Shown piece by piece: positions 16,470 to 24,805 of a DNA stretch of 64,000 nt (its first letter is position 1; each line of letters opens with the position of its first letter). Under the pieces are notes generated by a model, which was not told where the DNA came from, made no database searches, and saw only the letters and a program-made list of their open reading frames with translations. The stretch spans positions 186,001 to 250,000 of the forward strand of contig JAEYKI010000006.1 of the NCBI GenBank assembly GCA_023408315.1. Direction: 5' to 3'. This DNA comes from Bacillota bacterium. GTDB taxonomy: Bacteria > Bacillota > Clostridia > Christensenellales > Christensenellaceae. The translations under genes and the position numbers were made by a program.

Positions 16470-17585
16470 ATGAGCGCTAAAAAACATTTAGCTGAGAAAA
16501 TAAACAATGGGCTGCGCGATGTGCCGTCTCTCATCGGTCTCGACGGATTCGTGGACGAGATCATTCATGTGGTGGACAAGCGCCAGGATGCGAACCATTA
16601 CACCCGCATCCAGACAATGGCCGAATACTCCGCCCGCATCATGGGGGGCTCCGGCCTGAGCATGAATATAGAGATCGTTCCGGTTCAGGTAAAACTGGGC
16701 GGAAACGGCCCCATATTCGCAAACGCGCTCAAAAAACTGGGTACGGCGGTCACCTATATGGGCGCAGTCGGGGAAAACGCACCCCATCCCATATTCAGTG
16801 AACTATCGGAAGATTCCGTAATGATCGGCTTGTCTGATCCCGCCCAGACCGAAGCCTATGAATTCAACGACGGCAAGATCATCGTTTCCAAGCTCAATTC
16901 ATTCAACCGCATCACCTGGGACAGGATCACAAGCGTTATAGGCACGGAAAAGCTGATACAAATGATGCAGGATTCGGACCTGATCGGTTTTGAAAACTGG
17001 ACGATGGTCCCGCACATGAGCGATATCTGGTCCAACGTCATCCGGCACGTGCTGCCTGCTGTTACCGGCACGGCAAATAAAACAATTTTCTTCGATTTAG
17101 CCGATCCAGAGAAGCGCAACCTGGAAGACATCAGAGAGGCTGTGTGTATTATCGGCGAATTCACCAAAAAAGGTTTCCGCACGGTTCTTGGCCTCAATAA
17201 AAAAGAGGCGTGCGAGCTGGCGGAGATATACCTGGGCAAAATTGAAGATTATCACGCCCACCCCCTGCAGGAACTTTGCCACAGCCTGAAAGAACATCTG
17301 CCGGTCACCTGCCTTATTGTACACCCGGTAGATTGCGCCTGCTGCGTTTTGCAGGACGAATACTTTGTTGTGCAAGGGCCTTATTGCAGCAACCCCGTTT
17401 TGACGACCGGAGCGGGCGATAATTTTAACGCCGGATTCATAACCGGCTGGATGAATGGTTTCACACCGGAAGAAAGCCTGCTTTGCGGCGTATCCACGTC
17501 CGGTTTTTACGTCCGCCGCGGCAGGAGCCCTTCCGCCGCCGAACTTGCCGAGTTTTTAATTCAATGGGATAACGAAAGGATATAA
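16470..17585 (+). CDS. PfkB-family carbohydrate kinase
   Basis: 371 residues, longer than the usual 300-330 of the family. The C-terminal signature TTGAGDNFNAGFITG contains the catalytic aspartate of the GAGD anion hole; the N-terminal LGGNGPIFANALKKLG block corresponds to the substrate-binding glycine motif. It should phosphorylate the sugar or keto-sugar handled by the neighbouring enzymes, producing the phosphate ester required by the DeoC-type aldolases of the microcompartment. ATG at 16470 sits 3 bp after the stop of the isomerase, with AGGGG upstream. Whether it phosphorylates C1, C5 or another position is not readable. Confidence 0.87.
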   Translation: MSAKKHLAEKINNGLRDVPSLIGLDGFVDEIIHVVDKRQDANHYTRIQTMAEYSARIMGGSGLSMNIEIVPVQVKLGGNGPIFANALKKLGTAVTYMGAVGENAPHPIFSELSEDSVMIGLSDPAQTEAYEFNDGKIIVSKLNSFNRITWDRITSVIGTEKLIQMMQDSDLIGFENWTMVPHMSDIWSNVIRHVLPAVTGTANKTIFFDLADPEKRNLEDIREAVCIIGEFTKKGFRTVLGLNKKEACELAEIYLGKIEDYHAHPLQELCHSLKEHLPVTCLIVHPVDCACCVLQDEYFVVQGPYCSNPVLTTGAGDNFNAGFITGWMNGFTPEESLLCGVSTSGFYVRRGRSPSAAELAEFLIQWDNERI

Positions 17586-17587
17586 GT

Positions 17588-18742
17588 ATGGAAAAAATCA
17601 AAGTTGGTATCATTGGCACCGGTTTTATCGGGCCCGCACATGTGGAAGCCATGCGGAGGCTTGGCTATATCGAAATCGCCGCGCTTTCAGATATCGATGA
17701 AGCAACGGCGCGCTCCAAGGCGGATTCCCTGCAGATTCCGCAGAGCTTTGGAGACTACAAGGAGATGCTGAAAGATCCCTCAATCCGGGCGGTGCATATC
17801 TGCACCCCCAACAGCTATCATTATCGGATGACCAAGGACGCTCTGCTGGCGGGAAAACACGTGCTGTGCGAGAAGCCCCTGACCATGAACAGCAGCGAGG
17901 CTAAAGAGCTGATTGCGCTGGCGGCAGAGAAAAAGCTTGCGAACGCCGTGCATTTCAACATCCGCTTTTACCCCATCATCCACCAGGCGCGTGCCATGAT
18001 CCAGAGGGGCGAGCTGGGGCAGATTTTTGCGGTGAACGGTTCCTACCAGCAGGACTGGCTGTTTAAAGAGACGGATTACAGCTGGCGTTTGGAACCTAAA
18101 TTCAGCGGGGATTCACGCGCAGTGGCGGACATCGGCTCCCACTGGCTGGATTCAGTGGAATTTATGACGGGCATCAAGGTTTCGGGCGTGTGCGCGGATT
18201 TCGCGACATTCTATCCCACGCGCAAAAAGCCCCTGAAGCCCGTGGAGACATACTCCGGTAAAATGCTGACGCCGGAGGATTATGCGGATGTGCCCATTAA
18301 TACGGAAGATTACGCGTCCATCCTGCTCCGCTTTGGCAACGGCGCCCACGGGTCCCTCACGGTCAACCAGGTTGCGGCGGGGCGCAAGAACCGTATCTGG
18401 TTTGAGATCTACGGCAGCAAAAAAGCTATCGCGATCGATACTGAGAGGCCCAACGAAATGTGGATCGGCAACCGGGACGAGGCAAACCAGCTTCTGCTGC
18501 GCGATCCCTCCCTCAGTTACCCGGATGCGGCCAAAATCATCGCCTATCCCGGCGGGCATAACGAAGGATTCCCGGATACCATCAAACAGCTTATGTCCAA
18601 ATTCTACGGCTATATCAAAAACGAAGGGTTTAAAACCTCCGCCAAACCGGAGTTCCCCACGTTTACAGACGGCCTGCGCGAGCTGGAACTGTGCGAGAAC
18701 ATTGTGCAGTCCGCCCGCGAAGAGAAATGGATCAAATTCTAA
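17588..18742 (+). CDS. Gfo/Idh/MocA-family NAD(P)-dependent oxidoreductase
   Basis: 384 residues. N-terminal Rossmann fold with GIIGTGFIGPAH (residues 7-18), acidic residue at the end of strand two (LSDIDEA), the family motif HVLCEKPLTMN with the catalytic Lys, and a C-terminal alpha/beta domain beginning at FNIRFYP. It probably oxidises or reduces a hydroxyl of a sugar or cyclitol. Starts 3 bp after the kinase gene with AAAGGA upstream; a strong terminator follows 20 bp after the stop. Combination with a TIM-barrel isomerase and a PfkB kinase resembles inositol-type and C-glycoside-type pathways, but no further diagnostic gene is present. Confidence 0.9.
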   Translation: MEKIKVGIIGTGFIGPAHVEAMRRLGYIEIAALSDIDEATARSKADSLQIPQSFGDYKEMLKDPSIRAVHICTPNSYHYRMTKDALLAGKHVLCEKPLTMNSSEAKELIALAAEKKLANAVHFNIRFYPIIHQARAMIQRGELGQIFAVNGSYQQDWLFKETDYSWRLEPKFSGDSRAVADIGSHWLDSVEFMTGIKVSGVCADFATFYPTRKKPLKPVETYSGKMLTPEDYADVPINTEDYASILLRFGNGAHGSLTVNQVAAGRKNRIWFEIYGSKKAIAIDTERPNEMWIGNRDEANQLLLRDPSLSYPDAAKIIAYPGGHNEGFPDTIKQLMSKFYGYIKNEGFKTSAKPEFPTFTDGLRELELCENIVQSAREEKWIKF

Positions 18743-18758
18743 CACAACAAAATTTAAA

Positions 18759-18793
18759 CAAAAAGGCCGCAGTTGCAATCTGCGGCCTTTTTG
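18759..18793 (+). terminator. Intrinsic terminator of the isomerase-kinase-dehydrogenase operon
   Basis: AAAAGGCCGCAG and CTGCGGCCTTTT form a perfect 12-bp stem around an 8-base loop, ending in a T-run; preceded by As, so it can act on both strands. Confidence 0.85.
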
Positions 18794-18809
18794 TTGAGAC
18801 TAACCTTTG

Positions 18810-19047
18810 CGGGGTTTCACCCCGCCCCCACTTCTTTTCTTAAAAAAGAAAAGAAGCAAAAGAATTTCATGTCAAAACACCGTTGCACGGCGTTTTGGGA
18901 ATAAATAAAAACAAGCAGTTTATCAAAAATACATATGTTAGGGGCAGGCTGGCCTATAATCCAAAAATGCCGCGTAAGCGGCATTTTTCACAGATGGGTT
19001 CTAAGGGTCAATCGACCCTTAGCGGGAGTTTGAGGGCAGCGCCCTCA
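18810..19047 (-). repeat. Hairpin-mosaic intergenic element, copy A
   Basis: Six stem-loops in a row fill the 320-bp gap before the BMC operon end: GCGGGGT/ACCCCGC (18810), CTTCTTTTCTT/AAGAAAAGAAG (18831), CAAAAC..GTTTTG (18873), AAAAATGCCGC/GCGGCATTTTT (18963), CTAAGGGT/ACCCTTAG (19001) and TGAGGGC/GCCCTCA (19031). Between them is a non-palindromic core: reverse complement GGCCAGCCTGCC, then about 18 bases, then GATAAACTGCTTGTTT. The same module order occurs, in the opposite orientation, at 50503-50752 and 59331-59579. Function unknown; several stems could terminate transcription. Confidence 0.6.
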
Positions 19048-19065
19048 AAATAAAATCCGGGCTTA

Positions 19066-19803
19066 TTACCCGTTAATGATCTGTACAGACTTACTGGAGC
19101 CAAAGCGGTTGGCGCCGGCGGCCATGAGCTCGCGGACGGTTTTGGCGTCGGAGATGCCGCCGTCTATCTTGATGCCTATTTTATCGCCCAGGATACCGCG
19201 CACAAACTTCACATCCTCTACGGTCGCTTTTTTGCCGGAGAGCGCGTTGGAAATCTTCACATACTCCGCGCCGGAATACTTGGCTATCTCCAAAGCCTTT
19301 ACTTTTTCATCGTCCGTATACAGGCACTGCTCGTATATGGCTTTCACAACCGCGCGGCCACGCGCAACGTCTATCACCGCTTCAAGATCGCGCCTGGCTT
19401 CGTCCAGATCGCCGTTCTTGATAGCCAGGATGTTCATGGCAACATCCAGCTCTTCCGCGCCGTTCTTGATCGCTTCTTTTGCCTCGGCAACCTTTGCGGC
19501 GGTGGTAGCCGCGCCGTGCGGGAACCCGACCGCGGTGCATACCTTAATACCGCTGCCGCGCAAATATTCCACTGCCAGCGGAACATAGTATGGGGACACG
19601 CAAATATTTGCCATGCGCCCTTCCTTGGCTTCCTTGCAGCCAATTAAAATTTTGTCCTTGGTTGTATCCGGGTTCATAACGCTGTGTTCAATGGTGCCAG
19701 CAATGTCCGCACCGCCTCCTGCCGCGCAGCCGCAAGCCATGCCCGGCTCCATTTTTGCCAGCACAACCCGGGTGACGTCCGCCACAATTTTCTCAATATC
19801 CAA
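19066..19803 (-). CDS. DeoC-family aldolase with N-terminal encapsulation-type helix (divergent)
   Basis: 245 residues; last gene of the BMC operon. Class I aldolase TIM-barrel related to deoxyribose-phosphate aldolase. The catalytic lysine (Lys183, GAEYVK), the second lysine (Lys212, GIKIDGG) and Asp120 (EELD) are kept, but the usual KTSTG reads KISNA and the usual GGVR reads GGIS, so phosphate binding or substrate is probably changed. Residues 1-18 form an amphipathic helix (MDIEKIVADVTRVVLAKM) followed by a Gly/Ala/Cys linker, the pattern of a microcompartment targeting peptide. The start is a TTG at 19803, since an in-frame stop lies just upstream; an AAAGGA lies before it. Confidence 0.85.
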   Translation of the reverse strand: MDIEKIVADVTRVVLAKMEPGMACGCAAGGGADIAGTIEHSVMNPDTTKDKILIGCKEAKEGRMANICVSPYYVPLAVEYLRGSGIKVCTAVGFPHGAATTAAKVAEAKEAIKNGAEELDVAMNILAIKNGDLDEARRDLEAVIDVARGRAVVKAIYEQCLYTDDEKVKALEIAKYSGAEYVKISNALSGKKATVEDVKFVRGILGDKIGIKIDGGISDAKTVRELMAAGANRFGSSKSVQIING

Positions 19804-19843
19804 AAGCCTTCATCCTTTCTAAAGGAGCAAGAGAGTATCTTAT

Positions 19844-20113
19844 TTAGAGAACATCAAAATGATCCACAAAACCGCAGATGGTGCAGTCCACCACCGCTTG
19901 TTTATCGTCAATAATCATCTGGGAAGCGCCGCCGTCCACATTCACCAGCACAAGATCGCCAATGCCCGCGTGCGCCGCGTCCATAACGATCTGCCGGGAG
20001 CCGTACGGTTTTCCTTTCAGATCAATATACTCCACAATCATCAGCTTGTGCCCTATATGCGAGGGCATCTTGATGGTGGATACCAGATTGCCTACTACTC
20101 TTGCCAGCAACAT
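19844..20113 (-). CDS. BMC pentamer vertex protein 1 (EutN/CcmL/PduN family)
   Basis: 89 residues. Starts MLLARVVGNLVSTIK, the family's opening strand, with the internal MIVEYIDLKG, GIGDLVLVNVDGGAS and the closing VDCTICGFVDH. Five copies close the corners of the polyhedral shell. It lies 12 bp after a hexamer gene and 40 bp before the divergent DeoC gene. The other two pentamers of this operon (20422, 24472) have distinct sequences, so the shell may use three vertex types or specialised ones. Confidence 0.93.
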   Translation of the reverse strand: MLLARVVGNLVSTIKMPSHIGHKLMIVEYIDLKGKPYGSRQIVMDAAHAGIGDLVLVNVDGGASQMIIDDKQAVVDCTICGFVDHFDVL

Positions 20114-20125
20114 ATTCTTTCCGCC

Positions 20126-20401
20126 TTATTTCCCGGGCAGGATACCTTCCACATCTTCATGCGGCCGGGGAATCACATGCACGGAGAACAGCTCGCCCAC
20201 GCGCTTTGCAGCGGCAGCGCCCGCATCCACAGCGGCTTTCACCGCGCCTACGTCGCCCCTTACCATAACGGTAACAAGGCCCGATCCGATCTTTTCCTTG
20301 CCAATCAATGTTACGTTGGCAGCCTTAACCATTGCGTCAGCCGCTTCAATCGCGCCCACCAAACCTTTTGTCTCGACCATGCCCAATGCCTGTTTTTCCA
20401 T
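20126..20401 (-). CDS. BMC hexamer shell protein 1 (PduA/EutM-like)
   Basis: 91 residues from the ATG at 20401, nine bases after GGGG; a TTG two codons upstream is less likely. One BMC domain: ALGMVETKGLVGAIEAADAM at the N-terminus, the pore loop KIGSGLV, and VMVRGDVGAVKAAVDAG. The pore GSG equals that of PduA. Nearly identical to the hexamers at 20693 and 27163; differences are confined to few positions (for example FSVHV against VSVHV) and the C-terminal tail. Forms the facets of the shell. Confidence 0.95.
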   Translation of the reverse strand: MEKQALGMVETKGLVGAIEAADAMVKAANVTLIGKEKIGSGLVTVMVRGDVGAVKAAVDAGAAAAKRVGELFSVHVIPRPHEDVEGILPGK

Positions 20402-20421
20402 TGACAAAATCCCCTTTCAGA

Positions 20422-20691
20422 TTATATGTCTTCGTTCAAACGGTCTATAAATCCAACGATGGATGAATCCACTGGTATCATTTTGAGTTCCGGGAAAGGA
20501 AGGCACGCTTCCTTGCTGCCGATCAGGTATACCCAGTCGCCAACGCCCGCCTGCCTTGTTCCGTCCGCAGAAACGATCACATCTTTCGGTTTGCCGTTTT
20601 CTATACGCTGCACAAGAAGAAGCTTGACGCCTTTCAGGTTCTCGTCCTTGATCGTGCTAACCACGGAACCGACTACCCTTCCCTGGTACAT
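20422..20691 (-). CDS. BMC pentamer vertex protein 2 (EutN/CcmL/PduN family)
   Basis: 89 residues from the ATG at 20691 (MYQGRVVGSVVSTIKDE), which directly follows the stop of the preceding hexamer gene; a longer frame to 20757 overlaps that gene. Contains KLLLVQRIENGK, GVGDWVYLIGSKEA and SIVGFIDRLNEDI. Compared with pentamer 1 it carries a charged insert (NGKPKD) and a longer loop (CLPFPELKMIPVD) before the last strand. Confidence 0.92.
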   Translation of the reverse strand: MYQGRVVGSVVSTIKDENLKGVKLLLVQRIENGKPKDVIVSADGTRQAGVGDWVYLIGSKEACLPFPELKMIPVDSSIVGFIDRLNEDI

Positions 20692-20692
20692 G

Positions 20693-20998
20693 TTACGCCT
20701 TCTTTGCCGCAGCAGGCTTGGGTGCAAATCCCGGCAGAATGCCTTCCACGTCCTCATGCGGGCTGGGGATCACATGCACGCTCACCAGTTCGCCAACGCG
20801 TTTGGCAGCAGCAGCGCCCGCGTCCACAGAAGCTTTTACCGCGCCAACATCTCCGCGCACCATAACGGTCACCAGCCCGGAGCCGATCTGCTCCTTGCCG
20901 ATCAATTTTACGTTTGCAGCCTTTACCATTGCGTCCGCCGCTTCAATAGCGCCCACAAGGCCTCTTGTTTCCACCATACCCAATGCCTGTTTCTCCAT
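20693..20998 (-). CDS. BMC hexamer shell protein 2 with extended Ala/Lys tail
   Basis: 101 residues. Same core as the hexamers at 20126 and 27163, pore QIGSGLV, but ends in an extra FAPKPAAAKKA tail. The extension should project from the shell face and may bind cargo or nucleic acid; that is inference. The gene sits 33 bp after the trimer gene with an AAAGGAG site. Confidence 0.95.
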   Translation of the reverse strand: MEKQALGMVETRGLVGAIEAADAMVKAANVKLIGKEQIGSGLVTVMVRGDVGAVKASVDAGAAAAKRVGELVSVHVIPSPHEDVEGILPGFAPKPAAAKKA

Positions 20999-21031
20999 GA
21001 TTCAATTAACTCCTTTTGATTTGTCTTTTAT

Positions 21032-21580
21032 CTAGAATATCGCTTTTACTATGTCCGGATGGGGCGAAGGGATCACAACGGTTCTGGATACCATACCCGC
21101 AACCTCTTCCAGGCCCTTTGCAGTCTCCACCGCAAACCGCACCGCGGCAACATCCCCCGTCAGCGTGATGAACGATTTTCCGCCTAAACCGCGTCCCAGC
21201 CGCACTTCAATCAGCGTAATATCCGCCGCCTTTACAGCCGTATCCGCGCACAAAATGGCGGAAACCAGCGAGAATGTCTCTATGATGCCCAATGCCTCAT
21301 AATGATCCAATTCGGTGCAGGCGGATATCGCCCTAATCACCTGTGGGTCCACACTCGGGATCACCACGCTGTCCACCAGCGTTTCCTGGGCAACTTCTGC
21401 GCCCGCCTCAACGGACGCCTTTACCGCGGCAACATCCCCGGATACAAGCACAATATACTTGCCCGCGCAGGCTGTCTGCGCGGCTGCCAATGTTACATCC
21501 GCGGCTTTCAGCATGGCGTCGCCCGCCTCTATGCCCTTTGGTATGCAATTTGTTTCCAACATTCCAATCGCGTAGCTCAT
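21032..21580 (-). CDS. pduT: Tandem-domain BMC trimer shell protein, PduT-like
   Basis: 182 residues with two BMC domains in tandem (about 1-90 and 91-182). Cys38 in QTACAGKY sits at the place of Cys38 of PduT, where three subunits hold one 4Fe-4S cluster in the central pore; the family is therefore PduT rather than an EutL-type trimer. The second domain runs EALGIIETFSLV to GDVAAVRFAV. Its start overlaps the end of the PduS-like gene (stop TAA directly followed by ATG), and PduS is the known electron partner of PduT. Together they can pass electrons across the shell. Confidence 0.92.
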   Translation of the reverse strand: MSYAIGMLETNCIPKGIEAGDAMLKAADVTLAAAQTACAGKYIVLVSGDVAAVKASVEAGAEVAQETLVDSVVIPSVDPQVIRAISACTELDHYEALGIIETFSLVSAILCADTAVKAADITLIEVRLGRGLGGKSFITLTGDVAAVRFAVETAKGLEEVAGMVSRTVVIPSPHPDIVKAIF

Positions 21581-22897
21581 TTATGCTTCCTCAATCGCTA
21601 TTTCATTGTCCAAGACCCGCACGCGCCCGGCGATGCTTGCGTGGATGTTCGCTCCAACGCCTTCCCGCACCTCCGCGATCATCTGCCCTGCCGCAACCGT
21701 ATCGCCAGTCGCCACAATTGGCTTGGCAGGCGCGCCGATGTGCATTTTCAGTGGCAGGCGTACGCTTTGCACATGCAGTTCCTCCCCCGGCGGCAGCTCA
21801 CAATCGTATTTCTGTATATCCAGCCGGGCAAGCATCCGCTTCACCGGCACCTTGATATCGGCAAGGTTGTCGCTTACAGGAAAAGCGACCTTTTTAACGG
21901 GCTTTACGCCTTCCTTCATCAGTTCCTGCTTCACCCGCTGCATCATCCTGGAGGGCGCGAGCCCGAAATTGCAGGCGTACAGCGAGCATATGCCGCAGTC
22001 GCAGCAAGAGAATATCCCGTTTGCGTCCCCAAAATCCGGCGCGTTCAGCGCAAGCGCGCGCATCACCTTGTGCGGTTCCACTTTTAATCCAAGCGCGTTC
22101 CTGGGACACAACTGCGTGCAAAAATTGCACTGGCAGCATACGCTTTTTGCCAGCCGCAGATCGTTCTGCATGGAGCCCGTTTTCTTTTGTATCAACGGAT
22201 GTTCACTGGGAAATACCAGTATTCCGCCCGTTGTTTTGGTAACCGGCTCATCCGGGTCATCCGTTATCCGCCCCATTGCCGGGCCGCCGATGATGATGCT
22301 GTAGTTGGATAGGTTGCCCGGCCCGCCCGCCGCTTCGATGAGTTTGCGTACAGGCGTACCCACCGGAACCTTGAACACCGCGGGGTTGGCCACCTCGCCG
22401 TTCACCGTGACATATTTATACGTAACAGGATTACCTTCCAGCGCATTTGCAATGTCCGCCAGTGTGGCTACGTTCTGCACCACAGCCCCCACGTCCAGGG
22501 GCAAGCCGCCGGTTGGCACCACCTGGCCCGTCGCCAGGTATACGATCTGCTGCTCGTCTCCCGCCGGATAAAAGCTGTCCATCAGTAAAAATTCTATCCC
22601 GGAGCCGCCAATGGCAGTCTGCAGGGCATCAATGGCTTTGGTGTATTTTTTCTTTAAAGCGATCACGCCGCGGGATGCCCCGGCAGCGGTCATGGACGCT
22701 TTAAGCCCCTCTATCACCTTAGGCGCTTCGTTCTCCATGATATACCGGTCTGTTCGAAGCAGCGGTTCGCACTCAGCGCCGTTCGCGATCACCACGTCCG
22801 CCTTGCAGTTCAGCTTGATGTGCGAAGGAAACCCCGCGCCACCCGCGCCGACTACACCGGCTTCCTTAATTTTTTGCAGTATCTCTTCCCTGTTCAT
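21581..22897 (-). CDS. pduS: PduS-like Fe-S flavoprotein (RnfC-type NADH oxidoreductase)
   Basis: 438 residues from the ATG at 22897 (AGGAAGG just upstream). Domains: N-terminal GVVGAGGAGFPSH nucleotide-binding loop (about residues 15-27) as in RnfC and complex I 51-kDa subunit, SLBB-type middle, two 4Fe-4S motifs C254-x2-C257-x2-C260-x3-C264 and C298-x2-C301-x2-C304-x4-C309, and a C-terminal barrel-sandwich domain. In Pdu compartments it oxidises NADH or supplies electrons for cobalamin reduction. No cobalamin enzyme is in this operon, so here the likely role is NADH reoxidation and delivery of electrons to the PduT pore cluster. Confidence 0.92.
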   Translation of the reverse strand: MNREEILQKIKEAGVVGAGGAGFPSHIKLNCKADVVIANGAECEPLLRTDRYIMENEAPKVIEGLKASMTAAGASRGVIALKKKYTKAIDALQTAIGGSGIEFLLMDSFYPAGDEQQIVYLATGQVVPTGGLPLDVGAVVQNVATLADIANALEGNPVTYKYVTVNGEVANPAVFKVPVGTPVRKLIEAAGGPGNLSNYSIIIGGPAMGRITDDPDEPVTKTTGGILVFPSEHPLIQKKTGSMQNDLRLAKSVCCQCNFCTQLCPRNALGLKVEPHKVMRALALNAPDFGDANGIFSCCDCGICSLYACNFGLAPSRMMQRVKQELMKEGVKPVKKVAFPVSDNLADIKVPVKRMLARLDIQKYDCELPPGEELHVQSVRLPLKMHIGAPAKPIVATGDTVAAGQMIAEVREGVGANIHASIAGRVRVLDNEIAIEEA

Positions 22898-22905
22898 GGC
22901 CTTCC

Positions 22906-24294
22906 TCAAACAATCCTGAAGTTGCCGTACAGTACGCAGCGGCGAAGGCGCGTAAAGCTACGCGCACTGGTCAGTCCTTCACCCGTGGGCGTTGCGATGG
23001 TCAGCGTGGTGTAACCCTCGCCGTTAAATCCAAGCCCTGCGTAGGACGGCGCGTTCTTTACGAATATGGTGGTATTGAGCGCTCTTGCCGCCATGGACAG
23101 GTGCGTGATGTTCTGCGAATGCATCAGGGCCGTATGGTGGTACCCATGCTCGGCATGAATGGCCTTAGCAATCGCTTCCTTTATATTATGTTCTATCTTC
23201 ACAATGCCCAGAAGAGGCATCAGCATTTCCACAGTTACAAACGGGTGGTCTTCGCCCACTTCCGCAATTACAAGCCGCGGATTCCCCGTGAACGCAATGC
23301 CGCTGTCCCGCAGGATCACTGCCGCGTCCCGGCCCACATACTTGCGGTTGACCAAATAATCCCCATCTTTATGGATCAAAACGGTATTGACGATCTTTTG
23401 GATGTCGTCGCTGTACACCCGGTGGGCGCCATGCTTCTGCATTTCCGCCATCAGCTGCTCGCCGACTTCCCTGTAAACGAACACTTCCTTCTCTGCGATG
23501 CAAAGCACGTTGTTGTCAAAGCTTGCGCCGTCCACAATATCCTTTGCGGCCTGGGGTATCAGGGCTGTATCGTCCACAATCACAGGCGGATTGCCCGGCC
23601 CTGCGGCTATAACCTTTTTGCCGGTCTTCATGGCCACATGCACAACCGCCTCGCCGCCCGTGATGGCCAGCAGGGGTATGTCCTTGTGCTCCATGATGGT
23701 TTTTCCGGATTCAAGCGTGGGCTCCTTTACGGTGCAGATGAGCGCTCCCGGCCCTCCCGCCGAAATGATGGCCTCGTTCAGTATCCGCATGGCCTCGGTG
23801 GAAGCCTTCTTGGCTGCGGGATGCGGGTTGAACACAACTGCATTCCCGGCGGCGATCATGCTGATGGAATTGTTGATGACGGTCGCGGTCGGATTTGTGG
23901 AAGGCGTTATCGCGCCAATCACCCCGAAGGGCGCCCGTTCCACCAGAGTGAGCCCAAAATCCCCGGACATTGCGTCCGAAGTCAGGTCCTCTATACCCGG
24001 CGTCTTTTCGATCGCCAGCTTGTTTTTAAGAATTTTATCTTCCACCCTGCCGTAGCCGGTTTCCTGGTTGGCCAGCTCGGATAGATACCGCACATTTTCC
24101 ATGGCGGCGCGCCGCATCGCGTCGATCAGTTTTCCGCGCTTTTCCAGCGTCATTTCCATCAGCTGGGCCTGCGACGCTTTTGCGGCCTCAATGGCCTCCT
24201 GTGCGGTATTGCACAGCCAGCATCTGCACTTTGCCACCAAATTCTGAACCGTCGCTTCCACTATGGAACGGACCTCGGATTCGGTCAAACTCAT
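22906..24294 (-). CDS. pduP: CoA-acylating aldehyde dehydrogenase, PduP/EutE-like, with encapsulation peptide
   Basis: 462 residues. Oxidises an aldehyde to acyl-CoA with NAD+; acetaldehyde is expected because the aldolase partners are DeoC-like. Catalytic Cys265 in FDNNVLCIAEK, the motif of the PduP/EutE branch; NAD-binding GAITPSTNP and ITGGEAVV blocks are present. Residues 1-22 (LTESEVRSIVEATVQNLV) form an amphipathic helix followed by a short Cys-containing linker, typical of a targeting peptide into the shell. Start at 24294 has GAGG seven bases upstream. Its stop overlaps the region just before the PduS start, so the genes are coupled. Confidence 0.94.
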   Translation of the reverse strand: MSLTESEVRSIVEATVQNLVAKCRCWLCNTAQEAIEAAKASQAQLMEMTLEKRGKLIDAMRRAAMENVRYLSELANQETGYGRVEDKILKNKLAIEKTPGIEDLTSDAMSGDFGLTLVERAPFGVIGAITPSTNPTATVINNSISMIAAGNAVVFNPHPAAKKASTEAMRILNEAIISAGGPGALICTVKEPTLESGKTIMEHKDIPLLAITGGEAVVHVAMKTGKKVIAAGPGNPPVIVDDTALIPQAAKDIVDGASFDNNVLCIAEKEVFVYREVGEQLMAEMQKHGAHRVYSDDIQKIVNTVLIHKDGDYLVNRKYVGRDAAVILRDSGIAFTGNPRLVIAEVGEDHPFVTVEMLMPLLGIVKIEHNIKEAIAKAIHAEHGYHHTALMHSQNITHLSMAARALNTTIFVKNAPSYAGLGFNGEGYTTLTIATPTGEGLTSARSFTRLRRCVLYGNFRIV

Positions 24295-24318
24295 AACTTA
24301 ACCTCGCTTTTCAGGCCA

Positions 24319-24423
24319 CTGACAAACCCCAACTACTTCGTTATTTTTCCGCTTTCTCCTCAGCGTAGCGCTGCTACGCTTGCGTCGCAATGCTCAAAAT
24401 GCCTTGTATTTGGTGCTTTCAGC
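24319..24423. repeat. 105-bp foldback intergenic repeat, copy 1
   Basis: Begins CTGACAAACCCCAACTACTT and ends GGTGCTTTCAGC; flanked by AGGCCaCTGA and TCAGcGGCCT, an inverted repeat matching in nine of ten bases. It contains an inner hairpin AGCGTAG..CTACGCT. About 90 percent identical to 24806-24911. It has no coding capacity, resembles a MITE or palindromic unit, and lies between two BMC genes. Confidence 0.65.
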
Positions 24424-24471
24424 GGCCTTCATAAATGTATTTCTAATTTTTTTATACACTGAGCCCAACTA

Positions 24472-24783
24472 TTATTCCGGTTTGTTTTCTTCAAATTTCC
24501 TGAAAATAATATTGCTGTTCAATTCAATCGAGTCTATAATCGCAACAATCGCCATGTCCGACGGTTTGTTTTCCGTAAGCGCCGTCTGCCGGGAAGAGCT
24601 TCCGCTGCACAGCATTACGACCTCCCCAACTCCCGCTCCCACCGTATCTATTGCCACAATTGGCGTGCCTTTTTCTTCAAAGGTGGACAGGTCTATGGGC
24701 ATGACGATGAGCAGCTTTAATCCAAGCAGTTTCTCTGTTTTATTGGTGCTTACAACATTGCCTCGAACTCTGGCTATCTGCAT
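24472..24783 (-). CDS. BMC pentamer vertex protein 3 (EutN/CcmL/PduN family)
   Basis: 103 residues. MQIARVRGNVVSTNK opening, GLKLLIVMPIDL, GAGVGEVVMLCSGSSS and a closing MAIVAIIDSIEL strand, followed by a charged tail (FRKFEENKPE) absent from the two other pentamers. Flanked on both sides by copies of the 105-bp repeat, so this gene appears as an island in the operon. The ATG has GGGGAAC upstream. Confidence 0.92.
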   Translation of the reverse strand: MQIARVRGNVVSTNKTEKLLGLKLLIVMPIDLSTFEEKGTPIVAIDTVGAGVGEVVMLCSGSSSRQTALTENKPSDMAIVAIIDSIELNSNIIFRKFEENKPE

Positions 24784-24805
24784 GTTTGTTCCCCTATCCG
24801 GCTCG

